From Corallococcus silvisoli (lineage in GTDB: Bacteria > Myxococcota > Myxococcia > Myxococcales > Myxococcaceae), in assembly GCF_009909145.1 (NCBI RefSeq), contig NZ_JAAAPJ010000003.1, positions 1 to 64,000 on the forward strand: a stretch of 64,000 nt of DNA. Reading direction: 5' to 3'. The position numbers and the translations under genes were made by a program. Shown one piece after another: positions 22,518 through 30,435 of the stretch. The notes beneath the pieces are model-generated. The model ran no database searches and was not told the DNA's origin. It saw only the letters and a program-made list of their open reading frames with translations. Position 1 is the first letter of the stretch. The number at the start of each line of letters is the position of its first letter.

Positions 22518-23966
22518 TCACGGGGTGTGGCGGAAGATGAGCAGCCCCCTTGACGTATCCCACCCATACACCAGGCCGCCCGCCACGTGCACGCCCTGGA
22601 GGCCCTCGAAGAAGGACAGACCCCGGCCCGAGTCGGTCTCGTTCCAGGTGTTGAAGTAGCCCGCGGGCTTCAGCGTCCCCAGCGTGGACACGTCGTAGAC
22701 GCGCAGGCCGTCCTGGTAGTTGGCCACGTAGAGCGTCGTGCCCGACAGGGCCATGCCGCCCAGCGACGCCTGCGGCCGCAGCACCAGCTCCCCACGCTGC
22801 ACGATGGCCTCCGGCAGGGTGGCGTCCAGCGCCAGCAGCGAGGAGCCCCACGCGTCCGAGCCCTGGAAGACGGTGACGGCGTCGCCATTCTTCCCCACGG
22901 CCAGGCTGCTCGTCGAGGGACCGCCAAAGCGGCCCATCAGCTTGGGCGCCTTCGTCGTCGCCACGTTCGCGACGTTCGACACCGTCACGCCGTAGCTCCA
23001 GTTGCTCACGTAGAGGCGGTCGTCCTGCGTCGCCAGCGCGTAGGGGTATTCCCCCAACGAGGCCGAGGAGCCCTCCACCGTGTAGCGCACCACCACCACC
23101 GGCGCTTCCGGCTGCGTCACGTCCAGGACGATGACGTCCGACTTGGGCTGGGGCGACGCCACGTAGAGCAGGTTGCCGTCCTTCGCCATCGCGTCCACGC
23201 GCACCGTCTGGTCCGCGAGCACCGTCTTGCCGCAGCGCGGGGCCTCGGGGCTCGTCGACAGGTCACAGATGCGGACGCCCTTGTCGTATGTCCCCAGGTA
23301 GAGCGTCGTGCCATTGACAAGGGCGGTGGTGAAGATCTCCGCGGCGAACTTCTGCTCGGAGGCGAGGACCGGGTGCGCGGGGTCCCTCACGTCATAGGTG
23401 AAGAAGCCCTCCTCGCCCGCGAGCACGTACGCATACCCGCCCGCCGCCACCACGCTGGAGGGCTTCCCCTTGGGAAGCGTCGCCTGGCCCACGAGTTCCA
23501 CGTGGTTGGCCTCGGCCTCCCCTTCGCGCCGCGTCACGCGCATCGCGGTGAAGGTGCCCTGACGCACCGTCGTCCCGTTGCGGCACACGCGCGCGACGCC
23601 CAGCACCGTCCCCGGCCCGGAGGCCTTGCAGCCCGAGAACGCATAGCGCACCGCGGAGCCGTCCGAGCCCGTCACGTCGCTGGCCAGGTAGAAGGTGTCC
23701 GGGGTGATCTGCTTCGTCGTCATCGCCAGGCCGATGAGCAGGGGATCCCCTGGGGAGAAGCGGATCGCGGAGGGCCCCGTGTAGCCGTCGTCGAACTGGA
23801 TGTTGGTGTTCCAGACGCCTTCGGCCTGGACTGCACTCAACGTCGAACGGTCACAACCGGTCAGGTCGATGGCTTCAACCTGACACTCGGCTTTGTTGTC
23901 GGAACTGTCCTTGCCACAACCGATGGCAAGGACCGCGGTAGCAGCCAGCAGAGAGAGGCGATTCAT
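22518..23966 (-). CDS. LVIVD-type beta-propeller lipoprotein
   Basis: A 482-residue lipoprotein (lipobox Leu-Ala-Ile-Gly-Cys, Cys17). After an N-terminal Cys-containing domain it has repeated 'VxVVAAGGYAYVLAGEEGF', 'TTALVNGTTLYLGTYDKGVR' and 'MALSGTTLYVANYQDGLRVY' units, the LVIVD repeat type that folds as a propeller. Surface-exposed or periplasmic, function unknown. Start ATG 23966 follows GGAGGAGG. The same frame stays open far upstream, but that part is antisense to the neighbouring peptidase gene and is not real. Confidence 0.85.
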   Translation of the reverse strand: MNRLSLLAATAVLAIGCGKDSSDNKAECQVEAIDLTGCDRSTLSAVQAEGVWNTNIQFDDGYTGPSAIRFSPGDPLLIGLAMTTKQITPDTFYLASDVTGSDGSAVRYAFSGCKASGPGTVLGVARVCRNGTTVRQGTFTAMRVTRREGEAEANHVELVGQATLPKGKPSSVVAAGGYAYVLAGEEGFFTYDVRDPAHPVLASEQKFAAEIFTTALVNGTTLYLGTYDKGVRICDLSTSPEAPRCGKTVLADQTVRVDAMAKDGNLLYVASPQPKSDVIVLDVTQPEAPVVVVRYTVEGSSASLGEYPYALATQDDRLYVSNWSYGVTVSNVANVATTKAPKLMGRFGGPSTSSLAVGKNGDAVTVFQGSDAWGSSLLALDATLPEAIVQRGELVLRPQASLGGMALSGTTLYVANYQDGLRVYDVSTLGTLKPAGYFNTWNETDSGRGLSFFEGLQGVHVAGGLVYGWDTSRGLLIFRHTP

Positions 23967-24149
23967 TCCCTCCTCCATACCGGGCGATGCCGACCGGAGC
24001 CAAGTCCCGTGGTTCGTTCCGAGGGGGAAGAGCCCTGACGTCCACCGCAACGCAAAGAAACAAAAGGACCGCTTGTGCGTTTGCGGTGAGAGAGGGAGCC
24101 TTCCGTCGGGCCCTTGATACGCCTGTCTCCTCGCCTTACGAGGTGCTTT

Positions 24150-27100
24150 TTGAACCCCCGTCCGCACGTGGTCGCCGTGCTGTTGGCCCTGCTCCTTCCG
24201 GAGCTCGCGCTGGCCCAGGTCTTCGTCGTTCCCCGTCGCGCGGGGAAGACGCCCGTGAACAGCTACGATTTCGAGTGGCGGCACATCGACATCCTCGTGG
24301 GCCCCGGCGCGACCGGCGTCGCGAAGCCCAGCGCCCCCTCCGCGCATGATCAACCGCCCGGGGTCCAGGGCGGCGCCATTCCTCAGGCGCCCACCACCTC
24401 GCCCCAGACGAGCGACACGCAGTCTCCGCCTGCCCCGCCGGAGGTCAGCCCCTCCGGACTGGGCAACACGCCGGCCCCGAGCGAGGGCAGCTCGAAGCTG
24501 GGGGGCGTGACGTTGGACATGACCCGGACGGACGCGGGCAGCGCTCCCCCCAGCGTCGAGGGCCTGTCCGACGGCGGCATCCCGCCCCCGGGCGTGGTGG
24601 CGCTGGCGGACGGCGGCGTGGCGGGAGACGCGGGCACGATCGCGGGTGCCACCGGAGCCGACGGCGGCGCGGTGTTCTCCGGCGCACCGCTGCTGCTGGG
24701 CAACTCCGACGGCGGCTTCAACTACACCTACGCGAAGGACCTGGGCACGAAGACGGGCGGCGTGCGCTTCTACTTCTACGAGCGCGAGCGCGAGGTGGCG
24801 GAGCGCGCGGCGCCCATCATCGAGGACGCGTACCGGTACCTGGTGGATCAGTTCAAGTACGTCCCCACGCAGACGTTCCCGTACATCCTCTACAGCAGCT
24901 ACGCGGAGTTCCTCCAGACGAACGTGTTCGCCGTCTCCGAGGGCACGCTGGGCGTCACGTCCACGGAGGACCTGAAGCTGTCCCTGCCGTACCTGGGCGA
25001 CCACCACCTCTTCGAGGAGATCAGCACCCACGAAATGGCGCACCAGTTCACCATCCAGAAGGTGCGCACCGTGGCCGAGCAGGCCAAGACCTTCGGGGAT
25101 CCGCTGGGCGGCTATCCGCTGTGGTTCATCGAAGGCCTGGCCGAGTTCTACGCCAAGCGCGGGTTGGATCCGGAGGCGGAGATGATGGTCCGGGACCTGC
25201 TGGTGAACCCGGACCTGATGAAGGGCTATGCCTTCCTCGACTTCTTCTCCCCCGGCCCGTACGGCTACCTGTGGATCTACAAGGTCGGTCAGGCGCGCGT
25301 GGCGTTCCTGGAGGACGAATATGGCGCGGGCATCACCCAGCGCCTGCTGGAGGAGGCGCCCCGGCTGGTGGGCGGCTCGCGCGACTCGCCGTCGCTCAAG
25401 TTCGAGGAGCTGCTGGAGCGGCTGACCGGTGACGACCCCAAGCGCGTCTCCGCGCGGTTCGAGAACTGGCTCAAGCGCCGGGCGTTCAAGACGTACCTGG
25501 ACTCCGCGCAGACGGCGCCCGCGCTGGACTCCCTGGGCGAGACGCCGGGGATCGTCACCGCGATGGCCAGCGGTCCGGATGGCAACGTGCTGGCGCTGCG
25601 CACCATCGTGCCGGAGACGGGCGAGAGCCGGCTGTACCTGGTGGATCCGCGCGCGCCGGAGAAGACCGTGAAGGTCGCGGGCGACGGCGTGCCGGGCATC
25701 GAATCGCTGCACCCGGTGTCGGGGCGCAACTTCGCGCTGACCAAGGACAAGCTCGCGTTCGTGGCGGAGCGCACCGGCCGTGACGTGCTGTACGTCCAGG
25801 ACTACGTGCACCTTCAGGAGAAGAAGACCACGGACGTGCTGGTGAGACGCTCGGCCATCCGCACCGGCATCGGGCACGAGGTGGGCTTGAGCGTGAAGCT
25901 GGAGACGGGCGACCGGCGCCAGTACCGCATCGACAAGCAGGGCGTGCTGGCCATCTACTCACCGGCCTTCTCTCCGGATGGCCGCTACGTGGCGTTCATC
26001 GGCATCAACGACGCGGGCCTGCGCGATGTCTACATGGTGGACCTGACGCAGGGCACCGACGCGAAGGTCCGCAAGCTCACCGACGACGTCTTCGCGGAGC
26101 GTCAGCTCACCTGGGGACCGTCCGGCATCATCTACACGTCGGACGCGACGTCGCACCGCAAGTACAACCTCTTCCGCGTGAAGCCGGACGCGCCGCTGGG
26201 GCAGGCCGAGCGGCTCACCACCGAGGAGCGCGACGAGGCGGATCCGCTGGCGCTGCCGGATGGCCGCGTGTTCTTCGTGGCCTTCAACCAGAGCAGCTCC
26301 GACCTCCACGAGCGGCTGTCGGACGGCCGCATCGTGCGCCGCACCGACCTGACGACGGGCGTCTTCGAGCCGGGCGCCGGCCCCGACGGTGGCTTGTGGA
26401 TGCTCTTCCACATGTCCGGCGAGCGGAAGCCGTCCCTGCTGCGTCCGCCGCGCATGCTGTCGCTGGAGGATGGGAAGGAGCCCGTCGCGGATCCGCCCGC
26501 TCCGCTGGCCATCCACCCCCTCACCGACGCGCTGGCCTACCGGCCCTTCAAGCGCGAGAACATCGAACTGGGCCCCATCTTCGGCTTCGCGGGCGCGGGC
26601 GGCGGTGGCTTCGTGGGGCAGGTGTTCGCCTCCGCGTCGGACCGGCTGCGCGACCACCAGCTGGTCCTGACGCTGGCGGTGTACGGCTCCTTCGAGCTGA
26701 CGGACGGCCTGCTGCTGTACGTCAACGACTCGAAGCGCGCGACGTGGGGCGGCGGTCTGTTCCAGTCGCTGCGCTTCCGCATCGACAAGACGTTCAACTA
26801 CCTGCCGGCGGAGCAGCGCCCGTTCTTCGTCTCGTCGGAGCGCTACTTCGGCGCGTTGGGCAGCGTGCGCTACCCGCTCAGCACCTTCTTCTACCTCCAG
26901 GGCGACCTGAGCATCGGCGGCACGAAGTACTTCCTGGATGACTTCAGCGAGTTCATCTTGAAGTTCCCGGAGCGCAATGAAGCGAACCAGGATCTCCTGT
27001 CCGTGTGGCGGGCTGACAACCAGCACATCCGCTTCCAGACGGAGCTGAGCGGCCGCATCGGCTACGACACCATCAAGTACCACTACGCGACGGGACCGCT

Positions 27101-27740
27101 TTCGGGCAGCTCCGTGTTGCTGGAGGCCACCGCCGGCGTGCAGCCCTTCGACGGGCAGGCCTACGGCAACCTGCGCCTGGACGCGGAGCGGTACTTCCCC
27201 ATCTACGGCCGCACCAACTTCTTCGCGCGCGTGGGCGCTGGCACCACGGTGGGCGGCCGCTACGCGCGCTCCTACTACCTGTCCAGCTTCGACACCCTGC
27301 GCGGCGTGAACTTCGGCGACGAGCGATGGCTGCTGGGCCAGCACTTCGTCTACTCCACGCTGGAGGCACAGCTGCCCCTCAACGACATCATCCGGGTGGC
27401 CTTCCTGAGCGACCTGGAGGCCATCGTCGCGCTGGACGCGGGTGGCGTGGGCGACGGCGCGAGGGACCTGTGGGACCACCGCGTGCTCGATGCGGTCATC
27501 GGCGTCAACCTGTCGCTGGGGCCCCTGCTGCTGCGGCTGCACTTCGCCCGGCCGTTCGACATCAAGGCCGCCGCGGGCAAGCCCGACGACGGCTGGGTGA
27601 CGAACTTCTCCATCGGCGTCGCGGGCCTCAACGGCTTCTTCGACCAGAAGGACACCGGCAGGCGGCCGGGGCCCTCCACGCCGGGTCCCGCGTTGATGCC
27701 CGCGCTGGGCGGCGGCTACACGACGCCCATGGTGCACTGA
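24150..27740 (+). CDS. Metallopeptidase/beta-propeller/outer-membrane barrel fusion
   Basis: About 1196 residues. A signal peptide ends in 'LLLPELALA'. A Pro/Ser/Thr/Gly-rich linker (about 60-195) follows. A gluzincin-type peptidase domain (about 200-450) has His294-Glu-x-x-His298 and Glu328 in 'FIEGLAEF', the usual zinc ligands. Then come WD40/TolB-like repeats ('YSPAFSPDGRYVAFIGI') and, from about residue 790, an Omp85/D15-like beta-barrel rich in aromatic alternating strands. TTG 24150 is chosen because it follows AGGTG and gives a good signal peptide; TTG 24114 is possible. Such a protein would sit in the outer membrane with a peptidase on one face. Substrate unknown. Confidence 0.85.
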   Translation: MNPRPHVVAVLLALLLPELALAQVFVVPRRAGKTPVNSYDFEWRHIDILVGPGATGVAKPSAPSAHDQPPGVQGGAIPQAPTTSPQTSDTQSPPAPPEVSPSGLGNTPAPSEGSSKLGGVTLDMTRTDAGSAPPSVEGLSDGGIPPPGVVALADGGVAGDAGTIAGATGADGGAVFSGAPLLLGNSDGGFNYTYAKDLGTKTGGVRFYFYEREREVAERAAPIIEDAYRYLVDQFKYVPTQTFPYILYSSYAEFLQTNVFAVSEGTLGVTSTEDLKLSLPYLGDHHLFEEISTHEMAHQFTIQKVRTVAEQAKTFGDPLGGYPLWFIEGLAEFYAKRGLDPEAEMMVRDLLVNPDLMKGYAFLDFFSPGPYGYLWIYKVGQARVAFLEDEYGAGITQRLLEEAPRLVGGSRDSPSLKFEELLERLTGDDPKRVSARFENWLKRRAFKTYLDSAQTAPALDSLGETPGIVTAMASGPDGNVLALRTIVPETGESRLYLVDPRAPEKTVKVAGDGVPGIESLHPVSGRNFALTKDKLAFVAERTGRDVLYVQDYVHLQEKKTTDVLVRRSAIRTGIGHEVGLSVKLETGDRRQYRIDKQGVLAIYSPAFSPDGRYVAFIGINDAGLRDVYMVDLTQGTDAKVRKLTDDVFAERQLTWGPSGIIYTSDATSHRKYNLFRVKPDAPLGQAERLTTEERDEADPLALPDGRVFFVAFNQSSSDLHERLSDGRIVRRTDLTTGVFEPGAGPDGGLWMLFHMSGERKPSLLRPPRMLSLEDGKEPVADPPAPLAIHPLTDALAYRPFKRENIELGPIFGFAGAGGGGFVGQVFASASDRLRDHQLVLTLAVYGSFELTDGLLLYVNDSKRATWGGGLFQSLRFRIDKTFNYLPAEQRPFFVSSERYFGALGSVRYPLSTFFYLQGDLSIGGTKYFLDDFSEFILKFPERNEANQDLLSVWRADNQHIRFQTELSGRIGYDTIKYHYATGPLSGSSVLLEATAGVQPFDGQAYGNLRLDAERYFPIYGRTNFFARVGAGTTVGGRYARSYYLSSFDTLRGVNFGDERWLLGQHFVYSTLEAQLPLNDIIRVAFLSDLEAIVALDAGGVGDGARDLWDHRVLDAVIGVNLSLGPLLLRLHFARPFDIKAAAGKPDDGWVTNFSIGVAGLNGFFDQKDTGRRPGPSTPGPALMPALGGGYTTPMVH

Positions 27741-27761
27741 GCGGACGGCACGGGCGCTCCC

Positions 27762-28232
27762 CTAGGACTGCGCGGCGACGAGGGCGGCGTTGGCGCGAGC
27801 CAGCGGCCCCCCGTCGTTGGGGATGCGCTCGAAGTCCCCGCGCAGGGCCTTGATGGCGAACTTCTCCAGGTCGATCTCCCGCCGGGTGCGCACACCCAGC
27901 GCGCGCACCAGCGCGGACAGCGGCCCGAAGCCGGTGATGCCCTGTTGAAAGAGCAGCGCCAGCGTCACGCCGCTGAGCACCCGCCAGCCACGTCCGCCCC
28001 GGCGTCCCAGGAGCAGGCCCACCAGGGCCAGCGCGGAGCCCCCCACGCCCAGCGCGCGGTGCATCTCCCACTCGTGCTCCAGCTTTTCGAGGTACCGGCT
28101 CATCTCCGCCCGGTCCGCCCGCTCGGCCATGCAGCGGACGCAGGACTCCACGTGGGCGTCGATGCGCCGGTTCACCGTGGATGGCGCGTGGATTCGCACG
28201 GTGTCGCTCGAGGTCTGGTTCCAGGACTCCAT
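27762..28232 (-). CDS. DUF2892/YgaP-like membrane protein with CxxC motif
   Basis: A 156-residue protein. Near residue 25-35 it has His-Val-Glu-Ser-Cys-Val-Arg-Cys, the HxxxCxxC pattern of anti-sigma zinc fingers. Two closely spaced membrane helices (about 60-105) with 'GLLLGRRGGRGWRVLSGVTL' resemble DUF2892 proteins. A cytoplasmic tail 'DLEKFAIKALRGDFERIPND' follows. ATG 28232 or the adjacent ATG 28235 follows AAGGGAG. The longer frame to 28505 is not coding-like. Function unknown. Confidence 0.75.
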   Translation of the reverse strand: MESWNQTSSDTVRIHAPSTVNRRIDAHVESCVRCMAERADRAEMSRYLEKLEHEWEMHRALGVGGSALALVGLLLGRRGGRGWRVLSGVTLALLFQQGITGFGPLSALVRALGVRTRREIDLEKFAIKALRGDFERIPNDGGPLARANAALVAAQS

Positions 28233-28588
28233 CATCACTCCCTTGTCGGACTCGGGCCGTCCTCCAGCCTGCTCCCAGCAAGCTAGGGCCGACGCACCCG
28301 TCCGTGCACAGCGCGCCTCACGGTCGCCGACGCCCGGTTGCTCGCCCCGGGAGCGATGGCGTCCCCGCCTCCCACAGCCAAGGACGCTCAGGCAGGCGAG
28401 GCGCCTGCCTCTCACGCGGTCCGTCAGGAGTCCGGACAAGGGCAAGGGAGCCTTCCAGGGAGGGAAATCGTTTTCCTCCCGCGGGGTGTTGGCGGGCCTG
28501 TGCAAGCCCCGCCGCGCCCTCCTTCGTGGCGGCGAGGGGCGCTTCTGGCGCGTGCCAGGGAGGCATGGCGCTTGCTCATGCGCCGGGA
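28233..28588. other. Divergent intergenic region with two inverted repeats
   Basis: 356 bases between the DUF2892-like gene (minus) and the CotH-like gene (plus). AGGCAGGCG (28390-28398) and CGCCTGCCT (28402-28410) form a perfect nine-base stem. GGGAGGGAAA (28458-28467) and TTTTCCTCCC (28471-28480) form a ten-base stem with one G-T pair. They may be operators or RNA hairpins. No gene here has a ribosome site plus coding-like third positions. Confidence 0.6.
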
Positions 28589-30403
28589 ATGATGCGTTTA
28601 CGACTCCTGCTCAGCCTGTCGATGCTGTTGGGCGCTTGCGGTCCCTCGGGGCCCGATGCTCCACCGCCCGCCGTGACGGATCCCGGCATCACGGATCCCG
28701 GCACGACGGAACCCGACTCCCAGGATGCCGGCACGACGGATCCGAACGCCACGGATGGCGGGACGCCGGACGCGGGGCCCGTCGATGGCGGGACGCCGGA
28801 TGCGGGGCCCACGGATCCTCCGCCCGTGCCGGAGGTGGAGCGGCCCTACACGCTGCCGAAGCTCCAACCGCGGATGGAAGAGTACGCGCTCGTCATCCCC
28901 CCGGAGGCGATGGCGAAGTTCCAGGCCGATCCGTGGACGGAGGACCAGGACGCGACGTTCCAGGCCAACGGCCAGACGCTGCCGGTGAAGGTGCGGCTGC
29001 GCGGGGCCTCCGCGCGCTTCTTCGACAAGAAGAGCTGGAACGTCAGCTTCGTGGACAAGACCCGGTTCCAGGGGCGCACGTCGCTCAACCTCATCGCCGA
29101 GTACGCCGACGCGTCGATGATCGCGGAGAAGATGGCCTACGACCTGCTGGCGGCGATGCGGGTGCCGGCGTCCCGGACGACGTACGTGCGGCTCACGGTG
29201 AATGGCCACTACGAGGGCGTGTTCCTGGAGGTGGAGCAGATCAACAAGGCCTTCCTCAAGGCGAACGCGTTCCCGGACGACGATGCGTCCATCTACCGCG
29301 CGGGCTGGAAGGACACCGAGTTCAAGACGTGGAAGGTGCCCTACCAGGGCGACTGGGTGAAGAAGACGAATGAGAGCGAGCCCAGCGACGCGCTGTGGGC
29401 GGTGCTGGACGTCATCAACCACACGCCGGAGCCGCAGCTCGTCGCCGCCCTGGAGAAGAACCTGGAGGTGGAGTCCTACGTGCGCTCCATGGTGATGGAC
29501 GCGCTGATGTCCAACAACTACGTGGAGGACTCCGAGAGCTACTTCCTCCAGGACAAGATCACCGGCCGCTGGCGCTACGTGCCGTGGGACCTGAACAACG
29601 TGGACGCGCGCTGGTGGTACGTGAACACCGTGGAGAACATGTCGCAGACCACCAGCAACATGAAGCATCCGTTGTTCAACTTCACGCTGCTGGATGGCTG
29701 GGTGGAGCAGATGTATCAGCAGCGCAAGCTGGAGACGGCCAGCTACCCGGGCTACCTGCCCGTGTTCTCCAACCTGGGCACGCGCGTGGTGATGAACCCC
29801 GTGCTGCGCGCCCGGCTGGAGGCGCGGCTGGACAAGGCGCTGGTGGAGCTCTTCACCCCCGAGGTGATGAACCCGTACATCGACGCGCTTCACGCGCTCA
29901 TCGGCGACTCCATGCGGACCGACCCGTACATGGACCCCGCACGCTTCGCCGCGGGCAAGGCGTACATGAAGCGCTTCGTGCAGGTGCGCCGGGACTTCGT
30001 GAGGGCGGAGGTGAAGCGGCTGAAGGAACAGCAGCCCACGTTGCTGCTGGAGGCGTTCGACCCGCGCGGGGGCTGGGTGGAGGTGGCCAACCACGGCACG
30101 CAGGCGGTGTCGCTCGAGGGGATGACCCTGACGACGAACCTGCGCGTGAGCCTGGCGGCGGGCGACCATGCGCCCACGAAGGTGCAGGCGCCCATGGGCG
30201 CGGTCCTGGGCAAGGTGACGGTGGCGCCGGGCCAGACGGTGAGGATCAACGGCTCCGCGCTGGGCATCACCTTCCCCGCCCGTGGCGAGGTCGGCCTGTT
30301 CGACGGCAAGTCGGTGGTGGGCGTGAAGGACCTGCTGTTCTACGGCGAGCTGCCCGCGGGCCAGCACTACGCTCGCGGCGAGGCGGGCTGGGAGGCGCGC
30401 TGA
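28589..30403 (+). CDS. CotH-family lipoprotein
   Basis: A 604-residue lipoprotein (lipobox Leu-Leu-Gly-Ala-Cys). A repetitive linker of Thr-Asp-Pro, Asp-Ala-Gly and 'DGGTPDAGP' units spans about 20-75. The CotH-like domain (about 80-440) contains 'SARFFDKKSWNVSFVDKT', 'YVRLTVNGHYEGVFLEVEQI' and 'WRYVPWDLNNVDARWW'. CotH proteins are atypical kinases that phosphorylate surface proteins. The C terminus has a beta-rich domain like a lamin-tail domain (about 480-600). Start ATG 28589 is chosen for the lipoprotein signal; an ATG at 28565 is possible. Confidence 0.88.
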   Translation: MMRLRLLLSLSMLLGACGPSGPDAPPPAVTDPGITDPGTTEPDSQDAGTTDPNATDGGTPDAGPVDGGTPDAGPTDPPPVPEVERPYTLPKLQPRMEEYALVIPPEAMAKFQADPWTEDQDATFQANGQTLPVKVRLRGASARFFDKKSWNVSFVDKTRFQGRTSLNLIAEYADASMIAEKMAYDLLAAMRVPASRTTYVRLTVNGHYEGVFLEVEQINKAFLKANAFPDDDASIYRAGWKDTEFKTWKVPYQGDWVKKTNESEPSDALWAVLDVINHTPEPQLVAALEKNLEVESYVRSMVMDALMSNNYVEDSESYFLQDKITGRWRYVPWDLNNVDARWWYVNTVENMSQTTSNMKHPLFNFTLLDGWVEQMYQQRKLETASYPGYLPVFSNLGTRVVMNPVLRARLEARLDKALVELFTPEVMNPYIDALHALIGDSMRTDPYMDPARFAAGKAYMKRFVQVRRDFVRAEVKRLKEQQPTLLLEAFDPRGGWVEVANHGTQAVSLEGMTLTTNLRVSLAAGDHAPTKVQAPMGAVLGKVTVAPGQTVRINGSALGITFPARGEVGLFDGKSVVGVKDLLFYGELPAGQHYARGEAGWEAR

Positions 30404-30415
30404 GTCGCCGCGCGG

Positions 30416-30435
30416 GCGCCGGCCGTCACCGGCGC
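30416..30435. terminator. Hairpin between convergent genes
   Basis: GCGCCGG (30416-30422) pairs with CCGGCGC (30429-30435) across a six-base loop. It lies at the junction of the convergent CotH-like and pbpC genes and includes the pbpC stop codon. It could end both transcripts, though neither side has a U-run. Confidence 0.4.

Noticed and set aside
23967..25877. Upstream extension of the LVIVD lipoprotein frame
   Set aside because: It runs antisense through the metallopeptidase fusion gene. The lipoprotein signal and ribosome site at 23966 mark the real start.
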